Source of the DNA: Catonia carolina
Lineage: Eukaryota; Arthropoda; Insecta; Hemiptera; Achilidae
Length of the DNA: 64,000 nt
Reading direction: 5' to 3'
Assembly: GCA_035578175.1 (NCBI GenBank)
Contig: JAQMRL010000003.1
Location: forward strand, 89,320,469-89,384,468
The translations under genes and the position numbers were made by a program. The notes under the pieces are model-generated. The model saw nothing but the letters and a program-made list of their open reading frames with translations, was not told the DNA's origin and searched no databases. This document shows positions 43,691 through 56,871 of the stretch, piece by piece (position 1 is the first letter of the stretch; every line of letters begins with the position of its first letter).

Positions 43691-44710
43691 CCAGAGACTC
43701 AGATATCCAAATTATTTAGCGAGTTCAGTCAAAGGTCATCCGAGTAACAGCTGCACCCTGTATATGACAATTATTTCTAATTTTTTTCAAAATTTAGTTT
43801 CGTAAATAATATTTGTAAAAAAATCAAACTGTGAACAGTAGTTATTTCTTTAAATGTATCTTCAATAATAGATATTTTTTGTTAATAAATTATTTTTTAT
43901 CAAATCTACTTATTGTTCTGTAAAAGAACAGATTGTTTGATACTTCTGTTATAAAAATAAATTCTGAAAACTATGAATTTCTATGTTTAAGCTGTCAAAA
44001 ACTAATGTAATTAATAAAAATAATATAATAATCTACATTACCTCTATAGAACCAAAGAAATAATATAATAAATTGTATTACAATATTGACTATAACTAAA
44101 ATCTATGCTTGTGTCGTTTTTTTTTTTCAAAAATATGATCTGTTTTTTGAATTATAATAACTTTGCAAACGTACGCTTAAAAATAAAAAACATCATAAAT
44201 GTTTTTCGTTTACAAACATTGAGACCATTTCTGAAAGGGTTGTGTAAAAATAAAAAGTGAAATATACTCACATGTGACACAGACAATATTGTCAAGCGAT
44301 TTCGTATCGCTAATTGCATTTTTTGTATTTCTGTACTAAACTGGTAGAAACTCTGTAACCCATTTCATATAAAATACAAAGGGTTCACTCATTGTGAACA
44401 AACAACGAATTGAAATTCGTAGTAGTGAATATAATTAAAAAAAAGACGGGGAAAATATTTTGGTGTTCTGTATTTTTTTTATCTTTTGATTATTGGGTTA
44501 GATGGATGTAAATAAGATTTTGAATGAATGGATAATATAGTTTTAAAAAACCATTAACGCATTTAAATCTACGATCATTAAAAAAATGTTAGTTATGGTA
44601 ACTTTTTAACAGGTTTACGTAATTTATATTTTTCACTTTTATGGAGTTAAGAAGATAACATTTTATTTTCTTGCCTCTTTATGGCCATGGCTTACTTTGA
44701 TTTATTTTAA

Positions 44711-44905
44711 TATCTACACAAAGACTTACGAATCTCATACGTAAAATTGATGTCGCGAAACAACTACGCAAGAAGATGCATGACAAATTTGAATTACATG
44801 ACAACCCTTTCATCCAAAACATGTACACTAGGGCGATACCGGGTACTCAGCACAGACGTTTAAACGCCTCTGTCCAAGGGATCTTCTTGGCCAACTGTAG
44901 GACAG
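44711..44905 (+). pseudogene. Jockey-type LINE extreme C-terminus remnant
   Basis: LHKDLRISYVKL followed, after a frameshift, by LRKKMHDKFELHDNPFIQNM parallels LHTDLKTPLVQNS and LHKRFHDKSHEHENPLVRS of the copy at 30576-30923. Coding character is lost shortly after. Confidence 0.65.
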
Positions 44906-45408
44906 TGGTGTGACTGCACGCTCCTTCAAGTAAATAAATTTTTAGAACATTAGTTCACATTTAGAAATGTATTATATAAATACAATAACGGGTACTAAAT
45001 TTCAATTGGAAGTCTAAGAAAAATTACTGCCATAGAACAAACTGTTAAATTTATTTGAATAATAAGTAACTTGCAAGGCATTGAGATTAAAACCAAAGTA
45101 ACTCAGAGGAAACTAAGTAAGTAAAACGTCTTTCAATATTATCTCTATAATATTCTCAGAAAAGAAATAGAATAAAAGTAAAATACAAAACGCCCGACAC
45201 TAAATAATCGTAAAAAGTGACTCCAAATTCATCAAGGGAAAATAACTTCAGGAAAACTTGAAATGTTTTCATTCTGTTCAACGTATGGGTAGTTCTTGCA
45301 TAAACTTATTTATTTATTTAGTTGCTAATGTGTGTACAAAGCAACGTACTGTTTAATTAAGAACAAAAAGCAGTCTCATGACCTCAGTGGAGGATGGCGT
45401 ATGACGTA

Positions 45409-45621
45409 CTGTCTGTCTATAACTTGATGGCCTCCCGCCGAGAGGAGCAGAATCAGCTCGCTACTAACCTTCTCAATAACACTTCATTACGTACCAATTC
45501 CATTGTACTAGTTAGTAGTAGTAGTAGTAGTAGTAGTACATATTGAAATGTTATTAAGAAGGCTAGTAGTGGGCCGATTCTGCTCCTCTCTGCGGGAGGC
45601 CATCAAGTTATAGACAGGCAG
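45409..45621. mobile_element. Fold-back MITE with TAG microsatellite at its centre
   Basis: Arms of about 80 bp (45409-45490 and 45541-45621) are nearly perfect inverted copies. The outer end reads CTG(T/C)CTGTCTATAACTTGAT, followed by GGCCTCCCGC. The loop contains about eight TAG repeats (45512-45538). TA flanks both sides (45407-45408, 45622-45623). The high arm identity implies recent origin or strong self-correction. Confidence 0.85.
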
Positions 45622-45667
45622 TAGATATGAGAAGTATTTTTGTGGAGTGTTAGACCGATCATCCCAA

Positions 45668-45760
45668 AGAAAGTATGGTTAAAATTAAACCCGAACCTTC
45701 AAAGTACACCAGTAACCACTATCTACTATTCAAATCCTTATAAAAGTAAAACTAAAGATA
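45668..45760 (-). repeat. SINE (family S2), internal fragment
   Basis: On the minus strand it matches the S2 body around GATTTGAATAGTAGA(T)AGTGGTTAC and the following GTGTACTTTGA. Both ends are missing. Confidence 0.6.
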
Positions 45761-45844
45761 ATTTTATTTTTTAGTTTACCACCTTTAGAAAAACTAAAGG
45801 TGGTTTTATTTTTTACTAAAAGTTTTAAAACTTTTTTACCTTTT

Positions 45845-46030
45845 TACTAAAGGTAGCCAAACTTATTGTACGGGTCAACTACTGCTAGAAGAACTAGAGG
45901 GAACAAATTTTTGTAACAGAAAAACTGCGACCCACTGTTATCTGGTAATTTCAGTGTGACATGTTTTCCGTCTATGCTTCCAATGCAGTTCGGAAATCTC
46001 CAAAGTTCTGCAAACCTTCCACAGCTCTGT
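45845..46030 (-). pseudogene. PIF/Harbinger transposase fragment
   Basis: Minus-strand translation gives ELWRFPNCIGSIDGKHVTLK, then PDNSGSQFFCYKNLFPLVLL and AVVDPYNKFGYL. This is the diagnostic DDE block of PIF/Harbinger (HARBI1-type) transposases, with the first Asp in IDGKH and the second in VVD. The rest of the protein is missing. A GC-rich stretch at 46200-46320 ending just before a TAA could be the element's right end, since Harbinger duplicates TAA/TTA, but I could not find the left end. Confidence 0.8.
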
Positions 46031-46320
46031 TATTCATAGTTAAAGTAGGTTAAGTTAAATACTCGTATTTTGGCTATAGAATATTTCAGATTTCTCGGCA
46101 GTTGTTTTTCCCAATTGAGTTGTTCTTCTTCCAAGCTCACATTGTATAAAAAAATATATATATCCAAAAACGCACTACTACTACTTCTCAAGAAGAAAGC
46201 GACCCGACTGGACACACAAAGATATCGCGTCCTATGTGACGTCCACACATCGTAGACCGCCGCTACGGCCGCTGGAACGCTAGGTGCCGCGGAAGACCTC
46301 TTCCTGTGTGTCCAAGCCTT

Positions 46321-47228
46321 AAATGAACCCGATGGGTTGCACTAATGTAATACGTTTGTTGTTCTCAACTTTCATTACGGTATTCAGATTAATACAAATT
46401 AAAAATAATAAAATATACTTTAAACGTTTAATTTATCTATGCTCAAAAAGTTTTGTTTGGTAAAAATGAATTCAATATCGGTATTTAAAGTCATCATTCA
46501 TGTTAAAGGAAGATAAACTATTGAATTTAAATGAATATTCTTTTGAGTTGAAAGCAAGAAGGCATTGACAGGGGCAGATATTTTCGTTACGTCAATGTAA
46601 TCCATTGGAGATCACTTTGGAACGATTCCAATTCCTTGTACACCCTAAAGGGCATCTCTGTGTATCAGGCCTACGGCTGTGTGACTGCTTGCTTTTCTTG
46701 TGTGCATTCGTGTATGTAGGCTTTTACACAAAATCAGTATTTCAGTTTTCTAATAAAATATACTTTGTTTGTTTGTATTGTTGAATATTTTGACGTTATA
46801 CACATTCATCCAAAAGTACTGTCCGTAAAGAACACGTTCAATGTGTTTTAATTCTGTTAACACCAACACTAGGAAAAATTCTGTTGAATAATAATAATTT
46901 TGTCAATTTTTTGTTGGCCTAGACACTAATTTATTTGGTGTAAAACAAGCCATTTTTCGGGGAAAAATATGTAAAAAGCGTGGACCTGGCAGAAATGTAT
47001 ATATATTGGCTAGTATAATCACTAAGTTTATTTAGTACGGTTTTAATAACTTTTATTTTTTTATTACAAATTAGCAGTTCACATACGAATAAAGAGTTAC
47101 TTAAACACCTTTTAAATTTATTATATTACATTTTTAGGCATGAGGTATTTATGGTCCATCACAAATTACCTATCTCCCCTTTAACTGTCTTTAAGATTAT
47201 GAAGTTTTAAAAAATCTGGTATAAAACT
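46321..47228. other. Non-coding stretch
   Basis: No supported feature. Confidence 0.4.
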
Positions 47229-48035
47229 CACACGACTTTCTCTTGTCGATGTAAAGCATGAACAATATAATGTATGTTTAATCTTGATTACTTCAAAAAA
47301 TTTAATATAGACAATAACTTTTTTTAATCATTGAATGATGACGCTAAATGAAAATTAACCTTTCTTGAACTTAATAATACAGAAAATCACTTATTAACGC
47401 TAAACTAAGCTCTTTAGAACAAAATGCTAGAAATAAAAGTTGTAGGGCTTCTTAATTTCCTACAACATTATTTTATTATACATTTAGACCATAAAATGCA
47501 TATTAAAGCGCAATCTTAAAAAATAAAAACATTATCCCGAGAGCAAGACGGCACGTCATAAGAATTTGTAAGAAATAAGAATTTCCACAGCAGCCAAGAA
47601 TTCCAGCAGACATGGTGCTTTTCCAGTCTTATAGAGAATAAAAATGTAGTAAATGTGGCGAATTTTGAAAAAAAACTATAGGCCGTTTTTGAGAAAATAG
47701 AAAGTAGTGAAAATTTGCTCGAATAAACTAGATACTACTTACGGTTTACCGATTTGATGAACATGTCATGTCTGGTCCAATTGTGGTACCTAACTTTTAA
47801 CTTAACCCAAGTTTTAACTTCATTCGCTATACCGTTCTTGAGATATTTCATTAATACACAGGACACTCACACGTACACACAAACAAATGGCAAAAAACGT
47901 GTCATTTTTTAATTCAGTGGGCCTAAAAACGTGTATTTTCGGTAAGAATTAGATTTTGAAAAATCGTCATAAAACAATACCTACTTTCCTTCCTATAGGG
48001 CTATAGGCTATTCATATAGGGCAAGTAAAAGTAAA
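47229..48035 (-). repeat. Repeat X, copy 3
   Basis: Reverse orientation. The right end is the inverse of TTTACTTTTACTTGCCC. The conserved block (TACTTACGGTTTACCGATTT) lies near 47735, a tandem-type subunit (AACGCTAAACTAAG, AAAAGTTGTAG) at about 47380-47530, and the far end CACACGACTTTCTCTTG at 47229. The (CA)n part is short here. Confidence 0.7.
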
Positions 48036-50564
48036 TATTATTAAATTCTCTTGTATCTTGTAATCCTTAATACTATAATTCAAATTTCTCATAAAAGACG
48101 ATTTATTATGTTTAAATTTAAAAAAATTCAATTATGTCAATGGAAAAATTAATGGACCAGGATAAATGAACTTCTGTCAGTGATGAAATCTGTGGTGTTT
48201 TTCTGTAATGCAAGTTCCAACATTTTACGGAATATTTTTATATTTAATTAATAATGTTTATACATAATTGTGTCAGTACATTATGAAAATTTCTTGAGTT
48301 GATTTTTATGCAGAGTACTTTAAGTTCATTATTTTTAATAATATAAAATATTTTCGTTTCTTTTTTTAAATATATTTTTTTTATAAATGAAACAACTACG
48401 TTTCTTCGTTCGTTACTCATTTAATTAGAAAAACAAACAGAACATAATTTTTAATGTGTTTGTATTAGTATCTAACTTAGTTTTTTGCAATTATAAATGT
48501 AAAAGAAAGTGGATTCAAAATGGATCCATCTATATCATTCCATCCACCTTTATTCACTCCATTTATAAATAAGTAGTGCACGTTCTATTTCTCTAAGCAT
48601 TCCTCTGTCCTCACTGCTTGCCACGCTAACCCTTTCATTCCTTGTCTTTGCTTTACTCCTTTTTTTCCTAATTTTTTTTGTACTTCCTTTTCGTAGCACA
48701 AGCCGAGGGGCAAACTGTATTAAAAGAGCGAACGCATTAATGAAACAAAAGATCTGATAACGTCCGTTGAGCATCCTTCTTTTCATTCCGCTTTTTTACA
48801 TACTGTGCTTACTTTCAACATTTTTCAATTCGTTTTTCTTACTTCATTTTGCTGTATTTTTACCTCGGTTATTGAATATCCTGATTGTCATTGCAAGCTA
48901 TAATTAAATATAAATTTGTTAACATGTACTTTTATTTATTTAAATTAATTCTGTATGTTAATTTTTCTGTGTCATTTTATTTTTATTTATTTACAATAGT
49001 GGTTTGCTACATTTCTGTAACTAAATTATTTTAGTCATCCTGGTTCTATATCTCCTTCTTTCCTGTTTCCTCAATTTATCTTAAAATTTATTGGTCAATT
49101 ATTATCAAAGAGTTTACAATAAATTTAATAATTTTATATTAAATTGATATTGTTATTTTTTCTTTCTATAGTACTTTAAAAAGAAAATTCTCAATTCGTG
49201 ACTTATTCCTAGTTATTTTCATCGATTACTTTTTCAAATTTTTAAATACTTTGTTTAAAGTTATCGATAGGAAAAAGAAATATATATACCGTACAAGATG
49301 TATTATTTTATATTTTCATTAATAAAAATATTTTTTTGAAAAAGGATAAAATGACGTTATTACGTTATAAAGGATAAAATATACGAAATGGATAAAGAAA
49401 GGCCAACAGGACATGAAATAGTTGAGAATTTCAAGGGAGGATCTGTTTATAAAATCTGGAAAATACGTCGAGCTAAGTAAAACTAATATGATAATTTTTG
49501 AGCCTAAAACTAGTAAGGAATCCAACCGGGTGTATTCAGACGAGGACAAGCGCCAAAGGTCGGAAAGCCTAAAAAAGATGTGGATGAAAAGGAAGCAAGA
49601 ATAAAACAACTTACACGCTTCGGGAATAAGAAGAAACGATTACAGAATAGACTGGCCCACAAATTGGACTAAAGTTCTCTTATGAGATAGTAAAAGCAAA
49701 TAAAAGAAAAGTATTTAAAATTTTATTATAGATTACATTGCTTAGAACTAACTATCAAATAACTTTTCAATAATCAAGCGTGTCCACTATCAACGTGTAT
49801 TAATATGTTAATTATTCACACTTGTTTTTAATCAATTTGCAATGTTTGTTATTGAACTATTTTTTCATTGTCAATATTAAAAAAGCGTCCAATACATAAA
49901 GATAGGTATGTGAAATGTAAGTTTTTATTGGAATGCTTCGAAAGAATTTTTCTTTTTCCATTTTCTTGTTGTTTTCTTCTAAATTAAATAAGAAAGCAGC
50001 GTATTTTTTGAATGTCGAACCGAAAGGACGGGCGACCCTGCTTCGGAATTCAGTTAGCCGTCTGTGTTCCACTGTTCCGCTTTCTGTGTGGAATAATTGA
50101 GATTGTACAGACTGCCTGTCTTTCCTACTTACGAAAACCTATTTTCACCTTCTTAACCAAGGACAAGGGTCCCTTAAGCTCACAACTTCTTTATTAGAAT
50201 TTCTTAAAAACCCTTACAAAATGTACACCTTAAAATTGAATTTATACATGAAATTTAATGAATTTGATGTTTTATGTTAAATTTTTATTTATGATTTAGA
50301 TAATGTATATAAAAAGTTTTAATTTTTAATAATATAACAAAATCCACGTTTGAAATTCATACAAATTTATATAGATCCACAAGGATCTACGTTCACAAAG
50401 AATCTTATTCACAAAGGATCTATGTTTGTTTTACAGAATGTTCTGGAAGTTCATCACCTCTAAGAATCTTGCAAAAGATGTATTTTTTTAAATAATAAGA
50501 ATGTTAATGACCTTCCAGGAAATTAGTAAGTGGATACGTCATTCAAATATCAAGCGAATTAATG
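48036..50564. other. Mostly AT-rich non-coding stretch
   Basis: No supported feature. Short frames at 48550-48786 and 49422-49604 were examined and not accepted. Confidence 0.4.
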
Positions 50565-50578
50565 CATTTAAGGAATTT

Positions 50579-51060
50579 GTTTTTTAATTGGTGTTTTTTG
50601 GTCGCATCAACACTCTAAGTTTTTAGCGACCCTTTTACATAAAAAACACAAATTACATAACATAAGATTATGACACTTTAGGTTTACAATGACGTTTTTC
50701 AATTAAATAAAATTTACACTGAACAATTGAATCTTAGACTTTTAAATTATAATTTTTTTTGTATGAATTGCACTTTTATTTGCACTAAAATTATCTTTGA
50801 ATATTTAAAAATTGTATAAAGTCCAGTGTCTTTGTGTACTGTGCGTGATTAACGCAGTCTTTGTAATTGTCCGGTAAGTGAAATTGTCTCTGTATAGTGT
50901 TCAAGGTAGGACATTCCACAAGAATATGTTTGACAGTTAATTTCGTGTTGCAGAGTCTACAGTAAACAGTCTTGTTTCGTCATGAGGTGACTGTGTGTCA
51001 GTTTGGTGTGACCAATTCGTAGTCGTGTAAGAGTCACTTGGTCAAGTCTGTTTTTAAAAA
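50579..51060 (-). pseudogene. 5'-truncated RNase H-type LINE, 3' end, with 14-bp target-site duplication
   Basis: Perfect direct repeats CATTTAAGGAATTT (50565-50578, 51061-51074) flank it. On the minus strand the translation begins LDQVTLTRLRIGHTKLTHSH, followed after small breaks by NTKLTVKHILVECPTLNTI, the cysteine-containing segment found after RNase H in I-like elements. It shares the phrase near GGTCGC(T)A...GTTGATGCGA with the 3' end of the copy at 20934-21539. The element is young enough to keep a perfect duplication but is heavily truncated. Confidence 0.85.
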
Positions 51061-51129
51061 CATTTAAGGAATTTTTGTTGATATAATGTAGGGAAAACTA
51101 TATATTTAGCTAGGTAAGATCTAATACCA

Positions 51130-51337
51130 ATACATCATAAAAATGCAATTTTCAAAGAAATAATTCGTGATATGGATGTGCAGACGGTACGAGAGGAAAT
51201 ACGAAGTTTCAGTTGTAAATACATCAAACGTTTAAATAACCACATAAATCACTTAGCACTGAATCTCTTAGACAACAGTAATGATGTTCATAGACTAAAA
51301 CGTGCTACAGTACTGGATCTCCCAGGGCGATTCTGAT
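51130..51337 (+). pseudogene. Jockey-type LINE C-terminus remnant
   Basis: Open to its stop over about 68 codons: NAIFKEIIRDMDVQTVREEI, KYIKRLNNHINHLALNLLDN and ending RLKRATVLDLPGRF. This matches the HPN-LA--LLD / RRLKR--P-DL pattern at the end of Jockey-like ORF2. The upstream RT is absent here. Confidence 0.7.
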
Positions 51338-51860
51338 AGTTTTATTTTAAAATTGTAAATAATATAATGTTAATATTCTGTAGATGACTGTCGTGTTTGA
51401 GTGTGAATGTTGTAAATAACTGAATGAACATTTTTAATTATCTCCAGCAATGTTCGGTGTACACATATTTCGGAATCATGTAATTTTTATTTATTACTTC
51501 TCATTTTGTTTTTTCGTTTTAAAGGAGGTTTTGGTTATTGTTTTTAAAAAACAAAACACTATTCATCTAATTTTGTCTGTAAATAATAATTAAGAAGAGT
51601 ATAATATGTTTTAATGTTATAATTTTTTAATTACACCAGTAGGTTGTAATTTGTTCATGAGTTAAATCTAATCGATAAGTTGTATTTATTGTTATATAAC
51701 AGATTATGCATTAAATAAAAAGTTATATGAAAAAAATTGTTTTTTGTTTCAAAATAATTTTTTTTGTTGACTATTTTTGTTAAAATATTATTAAATTCAC
51801 AATTTATAAGTTATATTTTCATACCAATAAATATTTGTATTTTTGTTTGTATTAGATCGT
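51338..51860. other. Non-coding stretch
   Basis: No supported feature. Confidence 0.4.
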
Positions 51861-51870
51861 TTTATTTACT

Positions 51871-52049
51871 TCTCCTTCTTCAAGTGCCGCCTCCGCGTCG
51901 GAGGTTGGCGATCATCATTGCTATTCTAACTTTCGAAACAGCTGCTCGGAACAGTGACGTGGAGTTGAGACCAAACCAATCTCTCAAATTCTTCAGCCAG
52001 GACGCTTTCCTTCTGCCCGGCCGGCGCTTTCCTGCTATCTTTCCTTCCA
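51871..52049 (-). pseudogene. Very recent 5'-truncated LINE 3' end with 10-bp target-site duplication
   Basis: About 170 bp almost identical to 62070-62250; by eye I count two substitutions in the shared part (in GCCG(C/T)CTCC and TTTCC(T/C)TCC). TTTATTTACT repeats flank it (51861-51870, 52050-52059). On the minus strand it encodes the end of the same C-terminus (SWLKNLRDWFGLNS) and finishes in a short GAA-rich tail. Confidence 0.85.
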
Positions 52050-52059
52050 TTTATTTACT

Positions 52060-55021
52060 ATGCATCACTAAAAAATTTTCACGTTTCTAATGTAATCAAA
52101 CATTTAATGATATGGATATCGTCTCAATCGATGATGTATTTAAGCAAGATTAAATAGTAACCGATGAAATTAACTTAAAATTCTTGAATTAAATTAAATA
52201 CACATATAAATATTAATAGTTTTGTGGCTATGCCATCCAAATATTGAGTAACCATGTTATTTACATTTCCTTTTGTATTCACTTCCTACTCAGTCTACGA
52301 TTTTGAAAGAAAATCTTGAACGTTTTAACAAACAGTGTTATATATTCAACTTTTTATGAAACCGTGTTATATTCTTTGGATAAGACTTCTGAAGGATTGT
52401 AATACTAAAAACAAGATGTATACATATTATCAACCTAGAACCATGGAACATCTGGCTATGTTTTTTAGTGTTATTTTCTGCAACGGGAACATCCCTATAG
52501 ATTTAGTGGTAATCTCTTAAATAATGCAGTTACTTTGCTATGCCACCTGCTCACAATTCACCAATGTAAAAGGAATAAAACCGGCCTAAGTAATTTATTT
52601 CATATACTACTTGTATTGTACTCCGGTAGTAAATTTTTATGTTCACTGAACTATGTAATTTATAGAGTCCAATAAAAAAGCTATTAATTTTCACATTTTA
52701 AGAGAAACTATTTCTAGTTTTACGTAAAGATATTTTTACTAAAAATAAATTTATTTATAGTTGACGATAAACAGCCTTTATAAGGTAACAGATTATAGAT
52801 ATATTAATCGAATTTATTGAAATATTGGATTACACAAAATCTCAGCATTAATAAAATAGTTATTTTTACAGTATCTAAAATACCAATACGCGTATTGTAT
52901 TGTAATCATAAAGATGTTTTATTTTTTATTTTTGCAGTGAAATTTAGTTTTAATTTTAAACTAAATATAAATATGATCTTATCTTATATTTATTATAATA
53001 TAGTACCAACCATAATAAGAATAGGTAGGTTCAACATGGCTCCCTGAATCCAAAATAACAAGAATCCAAAATATCCGTCCGTTTGTTATTTATCTCAGAG
53101 AGAAAACTACTAGTTGAATTGATTTAAAACGTAGTACCTCAGTTCTTTCAAGCTGAAATCGGAGAAATTCTTAAAATGTAGCTCCAAAATTATCAGTACT
53201 AGTTTATCCCAGAGTGAAGTTAGTTTTGTTCGAAAATATCACTATAAAAATTCGTTGGAGTTCAGTGATCTGGTTCGAAAACGTATTTATATCTTTAACA
53301 TTACAGACAGTACAGTTCATTTTAGGACAAAAATACGAAATGTTCGTTCAACTAGAAATGGCGGTAATGTGCGCGGCATTCAATCAAAGACTTCTCAATT
53401 ATTTACAAGTAAAAAATAAATAATTTCCGTGACCAAACATTGGTTGGGGTGTTTGATGGCTTTACAGTATATATTTTTGTCGGTTATATGTTGTGATTTT
53501 TGGGGTACTGGTTCACAGGCGGTTGCATTCAATAATAGCACAACGATCACACAACTTTCCACATGAGCTACTTTACACATTTGCTACTCCAATTGTTTAG
53601 TTCATTTCCATAAAAATTTAGGTTAGTTAATAGACTCACTTTAATGTTAAGTTGTTTGAAAGGTTCTAGAACGTTCTACTTGAATCATTTTAAAAGGCTA
53701 ATTTTGCAAATTATAAATAGTTGTACACTAATAAATCTATGACAAATGTTGTTCAAGAACTTGGGCTTAAAAATTGAAAAAAGTATTTTCGTCATTCAGA
53801 GTTATTTTTTAACGTTTTTTTAAAACATCCCCATTAAAAAATATTGAATTTTATATTGCTACCATAGAAATATTAATATTACTTCAGGTTACTAAAACTT
53901 ATTTAATTTTTTATTCAAGACTGAATAACATCATTAATAAATATTTTTATGTGTTGAATATTTATTTAAATAGTAATTCACATCAAAGTAACCTCTAAAA
54001 TTTACTTTTATCCTTATAAATGTATTATAGTAAATATTTTTAATTCAAATTTTTCATTAAAATGTTTTATACACAATGTAATTTATTTATAAACTATATT
54101 TACTAAATTAAAACTAAACATGTGTGTTTTACGTGAAAGCAATTTAAAATTTCAAAATCCCATCAGCAAACTTACTCGTTAATCTATTTGTATTATTCCA
54201 TATAAGCGTATATTCATACGGCAGTTTTATTATTAAAATTATTTTACTGTTTGTTTAGAACAGTTACTATCTACAGTGTATTATACTGTATTTACTAAAT
54301 TAAACCGTATTTGTGTCTTTGTTACATTTAAATTCTAACAGAAATAATTAAATAGGAAATATTTCTAGTAAATCATGTTTTAGATAACGAATAGTGTTTG
54401 TAGCAGCTGTTTTACTTTACCTACTTTAATAAAGGTTTACTTTAGTAACTTAAAATTATCGTTAGTCAAGACTATTATGTCAATTTCAAAAAAATTAGCG
54501 CTTTGATTACACATGCACCTATGTATAATATGTTTTACATAATGGTAGTTTAGAAATTTATTCCTTTTATTCTGAAAATTGATTCTTTTTATAACTTTAT
54601 TTTAAACTTTATCAGTGACAGATCATTCTATATGGATGGCAAGAGGGTTTTTAACGTCCTAAATTAAATAATTATATAATAAGCCCTTTGTGAAGTTTAG
54701 GAAGCTAACACAAAAACTTATTAGTGATAAATTTGTTAGACAATAAGGTAAATGTAAATTGAATGTGAAAGAAATTTTGATTTTTTTGACATGCCTTATC
54801 AGTATTATAATCAAAATTTTGTGTAATATTCTTCTATGTAATATTCATTTTCTTTTATTTAGTTACACATTAATATTTAATATATTTATAAACATCGATG
54901 GATGTTTGATTTCCTTTGGTTCTTTATTCACTTCTCTACCAAATTGTAATTATTATTGAAAGAAGATTAACAGATTATAACGTAGCAGTATATATACAAT
55001 AAAAAATAATTTTCTTTTGCT
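52060..55021. other. AT-rich non-coding stretch
   Basis: No coding region or repeat that I can support across these 3 kb. Confidence 0.4.
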
Positions 55022-55500
55022 GTTTCTTGCTATCAAGGATTAAGCATAAGCCTGTTCCGAACTCACGTAAAATCCTACACATATACACAAACACGAGATA
55101 TTCCAACTAGTACATCTCGACTACTGCTATCTTTTCGAGGTCTTTCTACCTCCTTTTTCCATCTAGAACATATTCCGTACCTTTGAAGGGTATTCTCTCC
55201 TTTGGTATCCGTTCAAAATACTGCCTCTATTGATTGCAGTACTACTCCACTTTTTTATTTAGACTAATTACACCCCACTAAGTTTTAATTTTCTCGTTGT
55301 GTATTAGATCCAGGCTTGGCAGTACCTCACCCTTCTTAAAAACCTCATTTCAGCTGCTTGGTCCTACTTTCTTGGCGTTTTGTGGTACCCCCGTGACTCA
55401 CTTCCACAATAAAGAACTGGAGCTGCCAGTACATTGTAGAACTTCACTACTGTCTCTGTATTAGCTATGTTACCCAGTGTCCTGTAAGTACCACAATTAG
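55022..55500 (-). pseudogene. LINE 3' end, second copy of the family at 10762-11511
   Basis: Aligns by eye with 10786-11280 over nearly its whole length: the 3' phrase GAGTT(C)GGAACAGGCTTATG, ACATCTCGACTACTGC, and GCTGC(C)AGTACATTGTAGAAC... (plus-strand wording). Indels destroy the frame. It lies just upstream of the Ig exon, presumably in an intron. Confidence 0.7.
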
Positions 55501-56871
55501 CTTGAAATTTATTTAACTAAATTTCAAAATTAATTTTCTATCCAAATAACTTTTTTATTTTTTACGCAGTCTCTATCTTATGACCATAATGTCTGAAAAC
55601 AGTAAACTCTACGGAAAAAGAAAATTAGGTAACCGAAATATTTTTAGTTGATTAGAATATTTAAGAAACTACTCGTGGTTGCATATGAAATTTTTGTTGG
55701 TCATCTTGGATCCCCATATTCAATTGTTTTTACATTCATCTACAGGGCGTCTACGCATCTCTACTTTCTTGATCTTACAGTCCGTCGTCTTCTGTCTTCC
55801 TAATCATTCTCCCTTAAGTATCTTGCTACCATAGGATTTTAGATTCCTTGTACCCATGTTTTATAATAGCGATCTCTTTTTCGTGTATTTTCTAAACGGA
55901 GAAGGTACTGTTTGTTTACTTAATGGTCCGTTGTTTGATATTAATTCTTATTGTCTAATAAATTTATTGCTAATATGTTTTATGTTAGCTCCCATAAGCT
56001 TCACGAAGAGGTGGTACATGGTTTATATGTACTATGGCATGGATCCGTTGTTTTGAAGCTCTTTCAGGATGTATCTTTGTATCGATTGAGATTAATTAAG
56101 ACTATTAGCTGTAATTTGTTTTCTTACGTTTTATTGATTATTTAAAATAAATTTTAGTATATTTTTAACATTTATAGATAAATGGTTTCAAAAGTTAATT
56201 AACTTGTAGCTTCCAGGACGACTCTATTTTATAACTTTCCAATAGACATCAATTCTTAGCCAAAAGAAAATCTTATGGCAATAATTAAAAGTATGTTTTT
56301 AAATGGCATTGCCATTCTTTACGTAATTTATAAGAAAGAGATTTTATGTGATTTAAATTTATCGTTCATTGTCTCAGATAGTTGTTTTGTAACATCAGTT
56401 TTGAATGGGATTTGTCAGTCATTGATTAGTTTAAGTTTGTTCCATGTTATTGCTCCCATAAGCTCTGTCATGTGCATCCTAAGGTAGAATGTTCTTAAGT
56501 TATGTGTAGCATCTGAATAGTGATTTTTAAAATCATATTTTTTCCGTCAATTCATATCAGCAGCTAACGTCAGAATTGATTAGAGTGCGCTCTGCTGGAG
56601 GTGTGTATTTAAGGACGGTTTCAATTTTTTTCAGCCGTAGGCGAGAAGTCGACTTTGAGAACTGAGATTCATTTAGTTTGCATCAAATCTACTGCGCCAT
56701 CTCAGAGCTGTTTTTAACTTGTAATTATAATAGTTGATTCCGTTAGCATATTTAACGAGACGTAATGGAACTTAACATAATTAAAAGTCTTAATGTTTTT
56801 AAATTTTAGGATTTTTTTATTTTTTTCTTAAGTATTTTTAATAACACTGAAATGTATTTTTTTTGTTCCAG
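55501..56871. other. Non-coding, presumed intron upstream of the Ig exon
   Basis: No other exon recognised. A polypyrimidine-rich tract ending TTTTTTTTGTTCCAG precedes the exon. Confidence 0.45.

Noticed and set aside
45512..45538. Tandem TAG repeats as a CRISPR-like or satellite array
   Set aside because: It is a simple microsatellite at the loop of a fold-back element, with no spacers.
48550..48786. Minus-strand 78-codon frame rich in Lys and Arg
   Set aside because: No homology that I recognise, and the surrounding sequence is low-complexity.
49422..49604. Plus-strand frame ending with a Lys/Arg-rich segment (YSDEDKRQRSESLKKMW)
   Set aside because: Looks mildly protein-like, but it is short, without splice signals or a recognisable family.
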